A stretch of DNA of 64,000 bases, from NCBI GenBank assembly GCA_020633955.1, contig JACKCP010000002.1:307039-371038 (forward strand), in the 5' to 3' direction. A program made the translations under genes and the position numbers. The notes beneath the pieces are model-generated. The model was not told the DNA's origin. It ran no database searches and saw nothing but the letters and a program-made list of their open reading frames with translations. The stretch comes from Desulfobacteraceae bacterium. Lineage in GTDB: Bacteria; Desulfobacterota; Desulfobacteria; Desulfobacterales; JACKCP01. Below, piece by piece: positions 14,969-24,207 of this stretch; the stretch's first letter is position 1; every line of letters begins with the position of its first letter.

Positions 14969-16001
14969 TTTTTTCTATACCAAGATGATAGTAGGAAAGA
15001 GCTGAGGCCTTTCTGCCACTTGATGTTCTTAAAATGAACCCCTCCTTTAAAAGGTATGGTTCAACAACATCAACAAGAGTGTCGCTTTCTTCCTGCAATG
15101 CAGCAGCTATTGCTTCAATGCCTGCAGGTCCCCCCTTGTAAAAGTCTATAATAGTGCGTATATATTTTCTGTCCAGTCCAGTAAGACCCATTGAATCTAT
15201 GCCTTCAAGATTCAATGCATCCTCAACTATGTTTTCATTAAGTATTCCGTCCCCTTTAACTGAAGCGTAATCTCTTACCCTTCTTAGAAGACGGTTTGCA
15301 ATTCTTGGTGTTCCTCTTGAGCGCATGGCAAGAATCTTAGCGGCACCATGGTGAATCTCCTCCCCGAGGATAGTTGCAGATCTTTTTATAATAACTAAAA
15401 GGTCTTCAACATTATAAAAGTCAAGAGCCTTAAATATCCCAAATCTGTCTCTCAATGGTGCGGATAAAAGCCCAGGTCTTGTGGTTGCACCTATGAGTGT
15501 AAATCTGTTTAATCTGAATCTGTGGGTTCTTGCATGAATCCCCTTGTCAAACACAAAATCTATGGCAAAATCTTCCATTGCCGAATAAAGAAGCTCTTCA
15601 ACAATTTTGGGGAGCCTGTGAATTTCATCAATAAAAAGGATATCACCATCATTTAGATTAGTCAGTATTCCAACCAGATCTCCGCCTTTTTCAAGAGATG
15701 GACCTGAAGTCATTACTAGATTAACGTTAAGCTCATTTGCAATTATTGAAGCAAGAGTTGTTTTCCCCAGCCCCGGAGGCCCGTGAAGCAGAATGTGTTC
15801 TATTGGCTCATTTCTTTTAATACTTGCAATAATTGCAATTTCAAGTGTTTTAACAGTATTGTTCTGTCCGACATACTCTTTTAAGGATTTAGGCCGCAAA
15901 TCTCCTGCATCAGGAAGAAAATCATACCGGTTCTCCTCAGGAGATAAAAGTTCGTCAGCAGCAGAAGTACTTTCAAAAAATTTAAGTCCTTCATTTGTCA
16001 T
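14961..16001 (-). CDS. ruvB: Holliday junction branch-migration ATPase RuvB
   Basis: A 346-residue AAA+ helicase of normal length. Walker A is LLHGPPGLGKTTLA, Walker B LFIDEIHRLP, sensor I GATTRPGLLSAP, and the C-terminal winged helix includes EPYLLKEGFILRTSSGRKAS. Together with RuvA it drives branch migration of Holliday junctions. The start overlaps the ruvA stop by 4 bases (ATGA) and the end overlaps the SAM hydrolase gene by 8 bases. Confidence 0.98.
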   Translation of the reverse strand: MTNEGLKFFESTSAADELLSPEENRYDFLPDAGDLRPKSLKEYVGQNNTVKTLEIAIIASIKRNEPIEHILLHGPPGLGKTTLASIIANELNVNLVMTSGPSLEKGGDLVGILTNLNDGDILFIDEIHRLPKIVEELLYSAMEDFAIDFVFDKGIHARTHRFRLNRFTLIGATTRPGLLSAPLRDRFGIFKALDFYNVEDLLVIIKRSATILGEEIHHGAAKILAMRSRGTPRIANRLLRRVRDYASVKGDGILNENIVEDALNLEGIDSMGLTGLDRKYIRTIIDFYKGGPAGIEAIAAALQEESDTLVDVVEPYLLKEGFILRTSSGRKASALSYYHLGIEKND

Positions 16002-16636
16002 TTATTTTTCCCTTTGCCGTCCTTTTTGTAAATCTCTTCTATAAGTTCTTCAAATTGAGAAATATGCGGATTTCTTTTCAATGCATCTTTTATCATTTTT
16101 TCTGCTTCTTTTGGATGATGCCCCAATTGTGCAACCATAACCGATTTAACAGAGTCAATCAAATCAGTTGATGAAGAAATATCAACCCTCTCTTCCCCGC
16201 TCGTCAGACTCAAAGCCGCTGATTCATCCTCAAAACGCCCTTTCAAAGTAGCAATTATTTTTCCGGCTGTTCTTTTTCCTATACCTTTGAGAGAAATAAG
16301 TGTTTTCTGATCTTCAGATTCAATCGCAGCTATTATTTTTTCAACAGGAATAGTAAGAGCCTTAACTGCTTTTATTACTCCAATATCTTCAACTGAAATA
16401 AACTTTTTAAAAAAAATCTTGTCCTTTTCATTCTCAAAACCTATCAATACCGGCGCTGGCTGGCGTTCAGTCTGGTGATAGTAGATAAAAAGAGAAACAA
16501 TATCATTTTTTTTATATTTTTTAAATGACTCTGCTGTAATCTCAGGAAGAAGGACTTCATAACCGATACCATTAACAAGCAGAATCAGGCCTTCGTCCGA
16601 GTTCCTGAAAATTTTTCCTTCCAGATAAGATATCAT
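15998..16636 (-). CDS. ruvA: Holliday junction DNA helicase subunit RuvA
   Basis: A 212-residue protein. The N-terminal OB fold is MISYLEGKIFRNSDEGLILLVNGIGYEV. The two helix-hairpin-helix motifs include FKKFISVEDIGVIKAVKALT and LISLKGIGKRTAGKIIATLK. A flexible linker and the small RuvB-binding domain III (about 155-205) follow. RuvA tetramers grip the four-way junction and load RuvB. It lies 3 bases after ruvC and overlaps ruvB by 4. Confidence 0.97.
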   Translation of the reverse strand: MISYLEGKIFRNSDEGLILLVNGIGYEVLLPEITAESFKKYKKNDIVSLFIYYHQTERQPAPVLIGFENEKDKIFFKKFISVEDIGVIKAVKALTIPVEKIIAAIESEDQKTLISLKGIGKRTAGKIIATLKGRFEDESAALSLTSGEERVDISSSTDLIDSVKSVMVAQLGHHPKEAEKMIKDALKRNPHISQFEELIEEIYKKDGKGKNK

Positions 16637-16639
16637 AAA

Positions 16640-17125
16640 TCAGCTGCTCCTCGAAAGTCCTATTATCGCAAGTGCCAGAGCATCAGATGCATGATAGGGC
16701 TTTATTTTTTCATAATGATTAAGTCTTTTTCTCACTGCATTCTCAAGCTGCTGCTTTGAGCAGTTTCCATTTCCAGTTAAAATCTGCTTTGCAAGTCTTA
16801 CCTGAACTTCAAGCATGCTAATTCCAGAACACGAACAGGCAAGACTTATTGCCCCGCATACTTTCCCAAGAATTATGCCTGATTTGGGGAATTCAGGTAT
16901 GGAAAAAACATCTTCAATAATTACAATGGAGGGCTTTTCCTGCTCAAGAATATTAAAAATATCTTTATATATCTTATAAAGCCGGTCTTGTTGATTAATT
17001 TCTTTTGAGGTTTTAATGCAGCCAAAACCATAGGAGGTTATTTTACCAGAGCAGCCATTAATAATTCCGACTCCTGTTGAAGCAAGCCCTGGATCTATTC
17101 CGATAATCTTACGGCAATCCGTCAT
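16640..17125 (-). CDS. ruvC: Crossover junction endodeoxyribonuclease RuvC
   Basis: A 161-residue RNase H-fold resolvase. The catalytic acidic residues are visible in IIGIDPGLASTGVGI (first Asp), IVIIEDVFS (Glu) and the C-terminal YHASDALALAI (Asp pair region with His). It cuts Holliday junctions symmetrically. It begins 6 bases after the cpoB-like stop, so it probably shares that transcript. Confidence 0.97.
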   Translation of the reverse strand: MTDCRKIIGIDPGLASTGVGIINGCSGKITSYGFGCIKTSKEINQQDRLYKIYKDIFNILEQEKPSIVIIEDVFSIPEFPKSGIILGKVCGAISLACSCSGISMLEVQVRLAKQILTGNGNCSKQQLENAVRKRLNHYEKIKPYHASDALALAIIGLSRSS

Positions 17126-17131
17126 AGGTTT

Positions 17132-18010
17132 CTAAAAATTTTTAAGCTTTTTCTTTGCTATCAAAGCTTCATTGGTTAAAGGGAACTTGGAAATAAGAGT
17201 CTCAAAAATCAATTTTGCGTTATCTTTCCTGTCAATATTATAAAAGGCAAGTCCCTGCTTCAGGTAAGCTGCCGGGACTTTATTTCCGGAAGGGTATTTT
17301 TCTATGACATTTTGATATTCAATAATGGCCCTTTTGTAATCTCCATTTTTATAATAAATTTCACCAATCCAGAATAATGAATTGTCAGCCATGGATGATT
17401 TTGGAAAATTTTTTACATGATATAAAAAAAACTTCATTGATCTGTCAAAATTGCCGAGATCAAATTCTTTTTTTGCATGCTCGTAAACTTCCTCTTCTTC
17501 TGCCTTCTCAAGGGAAAAAACATCAGATTCTGGATTTTTACCGGATTCTGGATTTTTATGATTTTCAACTTTTTTATCATCTATTGTTTCAGAACCATTT
17601 ATTTTTTCAGGGGAGTTTTTTTTATCAAAATCAAGATAATTTTCCACAGAAAGAGTTCTTTGTTCAAGTGCAGCAAATTTTTTCTCTATCTGATCAAGCT
17701 TTGAAGAACTTGATTCAAAATTATAATGAATTTTTTCTATTTCCCCGTTCAACTCCCACAACTTATTCTTTAGGCTTGTTTTTTCTGCAATCAAATTTGC
17801 ATAACCACTTCTCAAATTTTTCTCGCGGTCTTCAACTTCTTTTTCAAAACTTTCCATACTCTGCAATACAGAATTCATTTCCTTATTAATATGAGCATAA
17901 CTTGACTCAATTGTATTGACTCTTGTGCTTAAGGCGGCAAATTCCTCATCAGTGACGCATCCGGTTAGAAAAATAATTAAAAAAGCTGTAAGCAAATTTA
18001 TTTTTATCAT
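17132..18010 (-). CDS. cpoB: CpoB/YbgF-like Tol-Pal-associated lipoprotein with TPRs
   Basis: About 292 residues, starting MIKINLLTAFLIIFLTGC with a lipobox ending in Cys18. A long coiled coil follows (about 25-135), then a charged linker and a C-terminal TPR domain (about 165-292): YEHAKKEFDLGNFDRSM, FWIGEIYYKNGDYKRA, PAAYLKQGLAFYNI. This is the CpoB layout, which links Tol-Pal to septal peptidoglycan synthesis. The ATG at 18010 is preferred to a TTG at 18025 since it starts the signal peptide and has GTGGAAA upstream. It lies downstream of pal but seems co-transcribed with ruvC (6-base gap). Confidence 0.87.
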   Translation of the reverse strand: MIKINLLTAFLIIFLTGCVTDEEFAALSTRVNTIESSYAHINKEMNSVLQSMESFEKEVEDREKNLRSGYANLIAEKTSLKNKLWELNGEIEKIHYNFESSSSKLDQIEKKFAALEQRTLSVENYLDFDKKNSPEKINGSETIDDKKVENHKNPESGKNPESDVFSLEKAEEEEVYEHAKKEFDLGNFDRSMKFFLYHVKNFPKSSMADNSLFWIGEIYYKNGDYKRAIIEYQNVIEKYPSGNKVPAAYLKQGLAFYNIDRKDNAKLIFETLISKFPLTNEALIAKKKLKNF

Positions 18011-18248
18011 ATTAAATTTCCACAAAATTTTAACTTAATGCCTGAGAACCTTATCAGGCTTAATAGACCTCAATATTTTACCTGATTTTATCTGGAACAC
18101 AGCATCAGATCTGTCAATTCAACAGTCGGAAAAACGGTATTTTTGTCCATTTCTGCTGAATACTATTCATCCGATGCTGCCCCAGAACCAATTAAATCAC
18201 TTATATCAGTTGTTATTATTCTATAATCAGGCTAAAAAACGCTATTTC

Positions 18249-18851
18249 CTAAAGACCTGAATCAATCACAAACTCAGCTCTTCTGTTTTTTGCCCAAACA
18301 TCTTCTCCGCTACCCTCAACAGCTGGTCTTTCTTCTCCGTAAGAAATTGTAGAAATTCTTGCTGAGTCAATACCCAGGGCAACTAAATAAGTTTTAACAC
18401 TTTCAGCTCTTCTTTCACCAAGAGCAAGGTTATACTGTGTAGTGCCCCTTGAGTCGCAATGGCCTTCAACAGTTATTTTTACGTTATTGTTTTCCATAAG
18501 CCACTGGGATTTTTCTTCAAGAATCATCCTTGCTTCTTCAGAGATTTCTGAACTGTCAAAAGTAAAATATACATTGACATCACTGAACTTTCTTAAAGCT
18601 TCTTTTTTTCTTTCTTCTTCTCTCTTCTGCTGCTCAAGTTTTTTCTGACGCTCAAGCTCTTCAGCTTTCAATCTTTCTTCTTCAGCTTTTTTCTCTTTCT
18701 CTGCCTGTTCAGCCTTTAACCTTTCCTGTTCTGAAACCTGCTCCTGTGTCACACCTTCATTCAGATCAGTTTTTTTTGACGAACAGCCAAAAGAAAGTCC
18801 TAAAATACAAATTAAAGCAATGATGAACAATCTTGAAAAATATCTCTTCAT
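18249..18851 (-). CDS. pal: Peptidoglycan-associated lipoprotein Pal
   Basis: About 200 residues. The signal peptide and lipobox lead to LSFGCSS. An unusual long Glu/Lys/Arg-rich helical stretch (about 40-95, e.g. AEKEKKAEEERLKAEELE) replaces the short linker of Escherichia Pal. The OmpA-like domain (about 98-200) contains VYFTFDSSEI, EGHCDSRGTTQYNLALGERRA and KNRRAEFVI, the peptidoglycan-binding signature. Start ATG 18851 has AAAGGAG upstream; a longer reading to 18902 would hide the signal sequence. It follows tolB by 28 bases. Confidence 0.95.
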   Translation of the reverse strand: MKRYFSRLFIIALICILGLSFGCSSKKTDLNEGVTQEQVSEQERLKAEQAEKEKKAEEERLKAEELERQKKLEQQKREEERKKEALRKFSDVNVYFTFDSSEISEEARMILEEKSQWLMENNNVKITVEGHCDSRGTTQYNLALGERRAESVKTYLVALGIDSARISTISYGEERPAVEGSGEDVWAKNRRAEFVIDSGL

Positions 18852-18879
18852 AACATAATCTCCTTTAATTACTTTTTTA

Positions 18880-20190
18880 TCAATGTGACCAGGCCGGTTC
18901 ACTCTGATTACCGGCCATATTTACAATAAGCTGCCTTTGATCTTCTCCCGAACGCGTCATTAAAAACAACTTTTTCCCATTATTTCTGCTGCTTGTAAAA
19001 ACTATCAGGGAACCGTCAGGAGACCAGGATGGTTCTTCATTGTCACCGGAAGAATAAGTCAGCATTCTCTGACTGCTCCCATCTGGTTTAATCGTATAGA
19101 TGTTAATTCCGTATTCCTTTGTCATGCCAGTATAAGCGATATAGTCTCCCCTTGGAGACCATGACGGTGAAGTATTGTAATTACCTTCAAAGGTAACACG
19201 TCTTATGGTGTTATCTGTGAAATCCTTCACATAAATCTGTGGACTTCCTCCCCTTCCGGAAACAAATACCATTTTATTTCCATCAGGTGAAAAGGCCGGA
19301 GAAACATCAATTCCGTAACCTTTTACAGCTGTTTCAATAATTTCGCCGGTTGGAGATATTATATAGATATCAGGATCTCCGTCAATACTGAAAACTGCAG
19401 CAAGACTGAATTTTCCAGGAACCCATTTGGGCGTAATACTCAAACGTTTTTTTGACACAATATAATTTTTTTTGCCTTTAAGTGATTGAATGAAAATTTC
19501 AGGGAGTTTTCTCTTGTAACTTGTATAGGCAATATAATCATTATCAGATGACCATGCAGGAGATATGTTTATGCTTTTATCATTAGTAATTTTTTTGATA
19601 TTTGTTCCGTCAAAATCGCAGATATAAATTTCCTTTTGCCCTGTTTCATCTGAAACAAACGCTATCTCACTTTCAAAAAGTCCTGTATTCTCAAACATTT
19701 TCTCCATTATTTCAGATGCAAATTTTTTTAGCATCTTTCTATAATCGTCTGCTTTTCCAGTGTATCTTTTACCTACAGTAAGTTCTTCCTTTAAAACATC
19801 AAAAAGGCGAATCTCCATTTCAAGAAAGCCTGTATCCTTATCGTAGAAAAGTCCTGCTGTTATTAAAAGCTCAAATCCTTTTCTCTTCCATTCCTGAAAA
19901 TCAATTTTTGTTCCAACAATATTATCAATATTTAAGTTTGAATTGGAAACCCTGAAGTAAGATGTAAAATCAAGGAGATAGCCGAGATAATCATTGCTGT
20001 CTTGAGATATTTCAGAAATTATCTCATTATTCCCAAGTGGAATAAATTCAGGAACTGCAACAGGTATTTTATTTATAAAAGGATTGTTAACATCAATAAA
20101 TTTTAAATTTTGCAAATCATCCGATAAGCAGAAGAAAGGCATATTAAAGGTAAAAAATAAGATATAAAATAATACATTCATTGGTTTCAT
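18880..20190 (-). CDS. tolB: Tol-Pal system beta-propeller TolB
   Basis: A 436-residue periplasmic protein with a signal peptide at 1-23, an N-terminal alpha/beta domain (about 30-170) and a C-terminal six-bladed propeller. The propeller repeats are SxDxxPAWSxD-like: NISPAWSSDNDYIAYTS, DVSPAFSPDGNKMVFVSG, NTSPSWSPRGDYIAYTG and EEPSWSPDGSLIVFTS. It binds Pal and TolA during outer-membrane constriction. It starts 6 bases after the TolA-like gene, with AAGGTGA as ribosome site. Confidence 0.96.
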   Translation of the reverse strand: MKPMNVLFYILFFTFNMPFFCLSDDLQNLKFIDVNNPFINKIPVAVPEFIPLGNNEIISEISQDSNDYLGYLLDFTSYFRVSNSNLNIDNIVGTKIDFQEWKRKGFELLITAGLFYDKDTGFLEMEIRLFDVLKEELTVGKRYTGKADDYRKMLKKFASEIMEKMFENTGLFESEIAFVSDETGQKEIYICDFDGTNIKKITNDKSINISPAWSSDNDYIAYTSYKRKLPEIFIQSLKGKKNYIVSKKRLSITPKWVPGKFSLAAVFSIDGDPDIYIISPTGEIIETAVKGYGIDVSPAFSPDGNKMVFVSGRGGSPQIYVKDFTDNTIRRVTFEGNYNTSPSWSPRGDYIAYTGMTKEYGINIYTIKPDGSSQRMLTYSSGDNEEPSWSPDGSLIVFTSSRNNGKKLFLMTRSGEDQRQLIVNMAGNQSEPAWSH

Positions 20191-20196
20191 TAAAAA

Positions 20197-21069
20197 TCAC
20201 CTTAATCCTTTTGGCGTAAATCTTAACCCTACAATAACAGATTTCAAATCAATGCCTTCAGGGTGAGGAGGAAGGGGCTCTGCTTTTTTTACGGCTCTGA
20301 ATACAGAATTGTCAAAATATTCGTTGCCTGATTTTCTGTCAAACCATATACTGCTTATGGTTCCATCCTTCAAGACAGTGAATACTATTGATGTTTCCAG
20401 CATATCTTCTCTATTTATAAGTTCTTCAGGAAGAGCCCATTTTCGTTCTACTTCATATGCGATCTTATATCTGTAAATATTAATTTTATCTGACTTTTCA
20501 GTTCCTTTTTCAAGATCTGAAAAAATATTTTCACTTTCAGAAGAATCGCCATTGTTGTTAGAATTAATATCTTCTTTAAAAGAGTTAATATCTTTTAAAA
20601 CCTTATCTAAAGAAGATGATTTATCAGATTCAATTTCTTTTTTTATTGCCGCGATATCTTTAATTAAATCATTCGATATTTTTACAGGCTCTTTTTTATT
20701 GTCCGGGCTTTTTTTAATAATTACTTTCTTTTCTGGAAGCCTTTTCTTTGCTCCGGAAAAAAGAGGTTTTTTCTTTTCAAGCTCTTTTTTTTCTTCTGTC
20801 TTACTAGTTTCTACATCAATATTTTTTCCTGAAGCCTTTTGCAGGGAAGGTTCTTTTTTTTCCTGCCCTGATTGCGATTCTTCAATAACAGTTACATTTA
20901 AGCTGCTTTTTTGAATTGACAGATCAGATTTTCCCAGATTTATATTGATAAAGCCCGCAGAAAATAATAACCCGTGAAAAAATATAGAAATTAAAATAAA
21001 AATAAGAAAATCCGGTTCTTTTGGCTTATTGCTTTCTAAAGAAGAACTGTCTTTGATTTTATCGGTCAA
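20197..21069 (-). CDS. tolA: TolA/TonB-like energy-transducing protein
   Basis: A 290-residue protein with a cytoplasmic N-terminus, one membrane helix (about 25-45, ILISIFFHGLLFSAGF), a long Lys/Glu/Ser-rich periplasmic spacer (about 50-200), and a C-terminal TonB/TolA domain (about 200-290: RYKIAYEVERKWALPEEL, VFTVLKDGTISSIWFDRKSG, AVKKAEPLPPHPEG). Position between tolR and tolB identifies it as the Tol transducer, spanning the periplasm to reach TolB/Pal. Confidence 0.88.
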   Translation of the reverse strand: MTDKIKDSSSLESNKPKEPDFLIFILISIFFHGLLFSAGFININLGKSDLSIQKSSLNVTVIEESQSGQEKKEPSLQKASGKNIDVETSKTEEKKELEKKKPLFSGAKKRLPEKKVIIKKSPDNKKEPVKISNDLIKDIAAIKKEIESDKSSSLDKVLKDINSFKEDINSNNNGDSSESENIFSDLEKGTEKSDKINIYRYKIAYEVERKWALPEELINREDMLETSIVFTVLKDGTISSIWFDRKSGNEYFDNSVFRAVKKAEPLPPHPEGIDLKSVIVGLRFTPKGLR

Positions 21070-21072
21070 AAC

Positions 21073-21486
21073 CTAATCCTCTGAAACAGGAACAGTTATC
21101 ATTCCAACATTCTGAAGCCCCGCTGATTTTATTTGAGACATTGCAGTAATTACATTCCCGTACAATGTACCTTTATCACCTTTTATAAAAACCTCAGGCG
21201 TTTTTTTTTCAGATTTTAATTTATCCTTCAAAAAATCAGACAGGTAATCAACTCCAACCTTTTCATCATTAAAAAAATATTCGCCTTCTTTAGTTATGGT
21301 TATTACCCATTTAACCGATTCTCCTGCAATATTTCCTGAACCTGATTCTGGAAGCTCAACATTTTCTCCCTGTATCATCATTGGTGCAGTAACCATGAAA
21401 ATAATAAGAAGGACGAGCATAACATCTACAAAAGGAGTTACATTGATCTCGGAAATATATCCTTTTTTATTTGATGAAAATCCCAT
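21073..21486 (-). CDS. tolR: TolR (ExbD-family) proton-channel subunit
   Basis: A 137-residue protein with one N-terminal membrane helix containing the proton-path aspartate in INVTPFVDVMLVLLIIFMV. The periplasmic domain (about 45-137) includes PEVFIKGDKGTLYGNVITAM. It is immediately downstream of tolQ with no gap, and it works with TolQ to power TolA by the proton gradient. Confidence 0.95.
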   Translation of the reverse strand: MGFSSNKKGYISEINVTPFVDVMLVLLIIFMVTAPMMIQGENVELPESGSGNIAGESVKWVITITKEGEYFFNDEKVGVDYLSDFLKDKLKSEKKTPEVFIKGDKGTLYGNVITAMSQIKSAGLQNVGMITVPVSED

Positions 21487-22185
21487 TTAATTATTTCCAG
21501 TCCTAAAAATTTCATATTCAACAATATTTAAAAAATCATATGAAAATGATTCCATAGAAGTATTCAGAGAATCAAGTTTACTGGAAAAATAGTTAAAAGC
21601 TATAACTGAAGGTATAGCAACAGCAAGACCAAAGGCTGTGGCAACAAGAGCTTCGGAAATACCAGGTGCTACTACGGCAAGACTTACGCTTTTTGACATG
21701 CCTATATTGTGAAATGAGTCCATTATTCCCCATACAGTTCCAAAAAGACCAATGAATGGAGCTGTATTTCCAACAGTTGCAAGGAAAGGAACCATACTTA
21801 CAAGTCTTTTCATTTCCTCTGAAGTTCCATTTTGAAGCTTTCTTCTGATTGTTACTGAAGCCTTGGAACTGTCAATTGATTTTCCTGTATCAGCTGATGT
21901 AAAACTGTCATACTTTTTAAGTTCTGAAAAACCTATCCGAAAAATTCTGGCAACAGGTGTATTCCTTAGTTTTTTGCTGTTTGAGTAGGCTTCCGAAATA
22001 TTTTTAGAAGTCCAGAAGGTTTGATTAAATTCTTCGGTTTCTTTTTCTGCCTTTCTAACCAGGAAAAACTTGAAAAAAATTATTGACCAGGAAGTTATTG
22101 AAAAAATAAGAAGAATCAGAAGAACAAGCTTCACAACCAGTCCGGCTGATGAAACTATTGAAAAAATACTGAAAGTATGTCCCAT
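21487..22185 (-). CDS. tolQ: TolQ (MotA/TolQ/ExbB-family) proton-channel subunit
   Basis: A 232-residue protein with three membrane helices (about 14-36, 133-158 and 168-195). The conserved segment is VGNTAPFIGLFGTVWGIMDSF, with VAPGISEALVATAFGLAVAIP following. It is the first gene of tolQRAB-pal. Upstream is a promoter-like TTGACA element and no other gene for 200 bases. Confidence 0.95.
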   Translation of the reverse strand: MGHTFSIFSIVSSAGLVVKLVLLILLIFSITSWSIIFFKFFLVRKAEKETEEFNQTFWTSKNISEAYSNSKKLRNTPVARIFRIGFSELKKYDSFTSADTGKSIDSSKASVTIRRKLQNGTSEEMKRLVSMVPFLATVGNTAPFIGLFGTVWGIMDSFHNIGMSKSVSLAVVAPGISEALVATAFGLAVAIPSVIAFNYFSSKLDSLNTSMESFSYDFLNIVEYEIFRTGNN

Positions 22186-22219
22186 AATTCACCGATTGTA
22201 AGTTATTTAACTGTGAATG

Positions 22220-22248
22220 AACTTATTAAAGGATAAGGCATATGTCAA
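22220..22248 (-). promoter_or_regulatory. Possible promoter of the tol operon
   Basis: On the minus strand there is TTGACA (22248..22243), a 17-base spacer, then a weak TAAGTT -10 (22225..22220), 35 bases before tolQ. The -35 box is perfect and the -10 poor, so confidence is limited. Confidence 0.4.
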
Positions 22249-22336
22249 TTGATTTTAAGCTGAAGTCTAATCTCCAGTATTTACATAAAGACAGTTAATT
22301 CAAAGAAACTATCAGATTGCCTTATAATACTGGCTC

Positions 22337-22368
22337 AAAAAAAAAGCCGGTCATAATAAATGACCGGC
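22337..22368 (-). terminator. Rho-independent terminator of the etfBA operon
   Basis: On the minus strand ATTATGACCGGC pairs with GCCGGTCATTTAT to give a GC-rich stem of at least nine pairs (GCCGGTCAT/ATGACCGGC). An uninterrupted run of nine Ts follows. It begins 20 bases past the etfA stop, one of the cleanest terminators in the window. A-run on the other side may let it act in both directions. Confidence 0.95.
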
Positions 22369-22388
22369 CAAAAAATAAAAATCAAATA

Positions 22389-23348
22389 TTATAGATCATT
22401 GATTTTTTCTGTAAGAGCAGGAATAAACTCTAGAATATCTGCTTCAATACCGTAATCTGCAGCCTGGAAAATAGGTGCATTTGGGTTTTTGTTAACAGCT
22501 ATGATAATTCCGCCTTTAATACCGCCAAGGTGCTGGAAAGAACCGCTGATACCAAGAGCAAGATATACATTTGGCTTAACAGTTTTACCTGATGTACCAA
22601 CCTGACGTGCAGGCTCAAGCCATTTTGCGTCAACAATTGGACGTGAGCAGGAAACTTCTGCTTTTGATCCAATAGCTTCTTTAAGTTCCATTGCAAGTTC
22701 AATATTGTCTTCTTCTTCAATACCGCGACCGATAGAAACAAGAACTTCTGCTTTTGTAATATCAACGCCACCTGCTTCAGGAGTAACAACTTCGATAAAT
22801 TTACGCTTAGCTGAAAGATCACCAGCTTCACCAGACTTGTCGGCAACTGCTCCGCCAACTCCGCCTGCTGCAGGTTCTACAGCACCTGGACGAAGAGTTA
22901 TTACAGCACCGTTTGCAATATCAGCATTAACATGAGTACTGATGTTACCGCCAAGTTCAGTTCTAACTACCTTAAGAGTAGTACCGTCAACTCCGTCAAT
23001 TCCTGTAACGTCAGCAATATATGCTGCATTTGTTTTGATGGAAAGGCCGGGACCCATATCCATTGCAAAAGTTCCATGTGACATTAGAACAACTGATCCA
23101 GCAGGAACAACAGCTGCTACAGCTTTTCTAACAACTTCAGCATTAGGATATGCAAGATCTGCATTATCAATTTTGTAAACTTCATTAAAAAATTCGCCAG
23201 CAGCAGAAGCAGCAGCATCAACGCCTGAACCTGTAACAATAGCAGTTACAGAATCTGCACCCATTGCTTTTGCAGCTGCAGCAAGTTCAGCTGCTGTATC
23301 TTCGATTACGCCGTCAGCGTGCTGTACGTATGCAAAAAATTGTGCCAT
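22389..23348 (-). CDS. etfA: Electron transfer flavoprotein alpha subunit
   Basis: A 319-residue protein. The N-terminal domain I (about 1-190) is followed by the FAD-binding domain II. Domain II motifs include VLVSIGRGIEEEDN, EVSCSRPIVDAKW, RQVGTSGKTVKPNVYLALGISGSFQH and IIAVNKNPNAPIFQAADYGI. With EtfB it carries electrons from acyl-CoA dehydrogenases to a membrane oxidoreductase. It starts 2 bases after etfB and is followed by a strong terminator. Base use shows high alanine/valine codons consistent with strong expression. Confidence 0.97.
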   Translation of the reverse strand: MAQFFAYVQHADGVIEDTAAELAAAAKAMGADSVTAIVTGSGVDAAASAAGEFFNEVYKIDNADLAYPNAEVVRKAVAAVVPAGSVVLMSHGTFAMDMGPGLSIKTNAAYIADVTGIDGVDGTTLKVVRTELGGNISTHVNADIANGAVITLRPGAVEPAAGGVGGAVADKSGEAGDLSAKRKFIEVVTPEAGGVDITKAEVLVSIGRGIEEEDNIELAMELKEAIGSKAEVSCSRPIVDAKWLEPARQVGTSGKTVKPNVYLALGISGSFQHLGGIKGGIIIAVNKNPNAPIFQAADYGIEADILEFIPALTEKINDL

Positions 23349-23350
23349 GA

Positions 23351-24130
23351 TTATAGTCCTCCATTGGCTTTTAGGATTTCAATGAGTTTTGCAATAATTT
23401 CATCATCGCTACCCTCTAGCATTTCAGCGCCTTCACCTGCTTCAGGAATAAAGTAATCCTGACGCTTAACGATTGCACCTTCTTCGCCTACGGAAGATTC
23501 ATCAAGACCAAGGTCTGATGCAGCAAATTTTGGGATATCAACACCTGATACCTGCTTGATACCTTTGATACCAACGTATCTTGGCTCATTGATACCTGTC
23601 TGGATAGAAAGAACGCAAGGAAGTTCAATTTCGTTCATTTCTGTGTTTCCGCCTTCGATTTCACGGCCAACTGTAAGCTTGCCGCTTCCAACTTCAATTT
23701 TGTTAACAAGAGAAGCATAAGGATAGTCAAGCATTGCAGCAAGCATACCGCCAACAGCACCATAGCCAGCGTCAGCCTGAGCACCTGTAAGAATAAGGTC
23801 ATACTTGCCCTTATCAACAGCTGCCTTAAGAATTGTTGCAACACCTTTTGCATCTGATTTTTCAAATGCTTCATCTTCTAGATGGATAGCATTTCCTGCA
23901 CCCATTGCCATTTCACGGCGAAGTACTTCATCAGCGTCTTCGTTGCCAACTGTAATAACAGTAACGTTTCCGCCAACTTTGTCAGCTATCTGAATAGCTT
24001 CTTCAACGGCATAGTTGTCCCACTCGTTTACAACGTATGTAAGTTCGTCATAATCAAGATCGTTGCCGTCTAGTTCAATTTCTTCTTCCCCTGTATCAGG
24101 GACATTTTTTACACAAACTAAAATTTCCAT
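23351..24130 (-). CDS. etfB: Electron transfer flavoprotein beta subunit
   Basis: About 259 residues: MEILVCVKNVPDTGEE at the N-terminus, DNYAVEEAIQIAD, then the AMP-binding region DLILTGAQADAGYGAVGGMLA, LVNKIEVGSGKLTVGREIEGG and LPCVLSIQTGINEPRYVG. The ATG at 24130 is chosen because GGGAGGA lies just upstream; a TTG at 24142 would put the ribosome site inside the gene. A GC-rich hairpin separates it from the upstream Fe-S oxidoreductase gene. Confidence 0.96.
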   Translation of the reverse strand: MEILVCVKNVPDTGEEEIELDGNDLDYDELTYVVNEWDNYAVEEAIQIADKVGGNVTVITVGNEDADEVLRREMAMGAGNAIHLEDEAFEKSDAKGVATILKAAVDKGKYDLILTGAQADAGYGAVGGMLAAMLDYPYASLVNKIEVGSGKLTVGREIEGGNTEMNEIELPCVLSIQTGINEPRYVGIKGIKQVSGVDIPKFAASDLGLDESSVGEEGAIVKRQDYFIPEAGEGAEMLEGSDDEIIAKLIEILKANGGL

Positions 24131-24207
24131 AAATCCTCCCAAAAAAAGTATTAATTTTGGAGTATAGCCATAACCTTAAAAAATAAAGGTAAAAGTGACA
24201 TTTTTCA

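Noticed and set aside
18026..18248. Possible fifth family 2 copy between pal and cpoB
   Set aside because: Only short words (GCATC, GATGCTGC, CTGAATACTATTCA) match and the terminal repeats are absent; a small GCCTGA/TCAGGC hairpin is all that can be supported.
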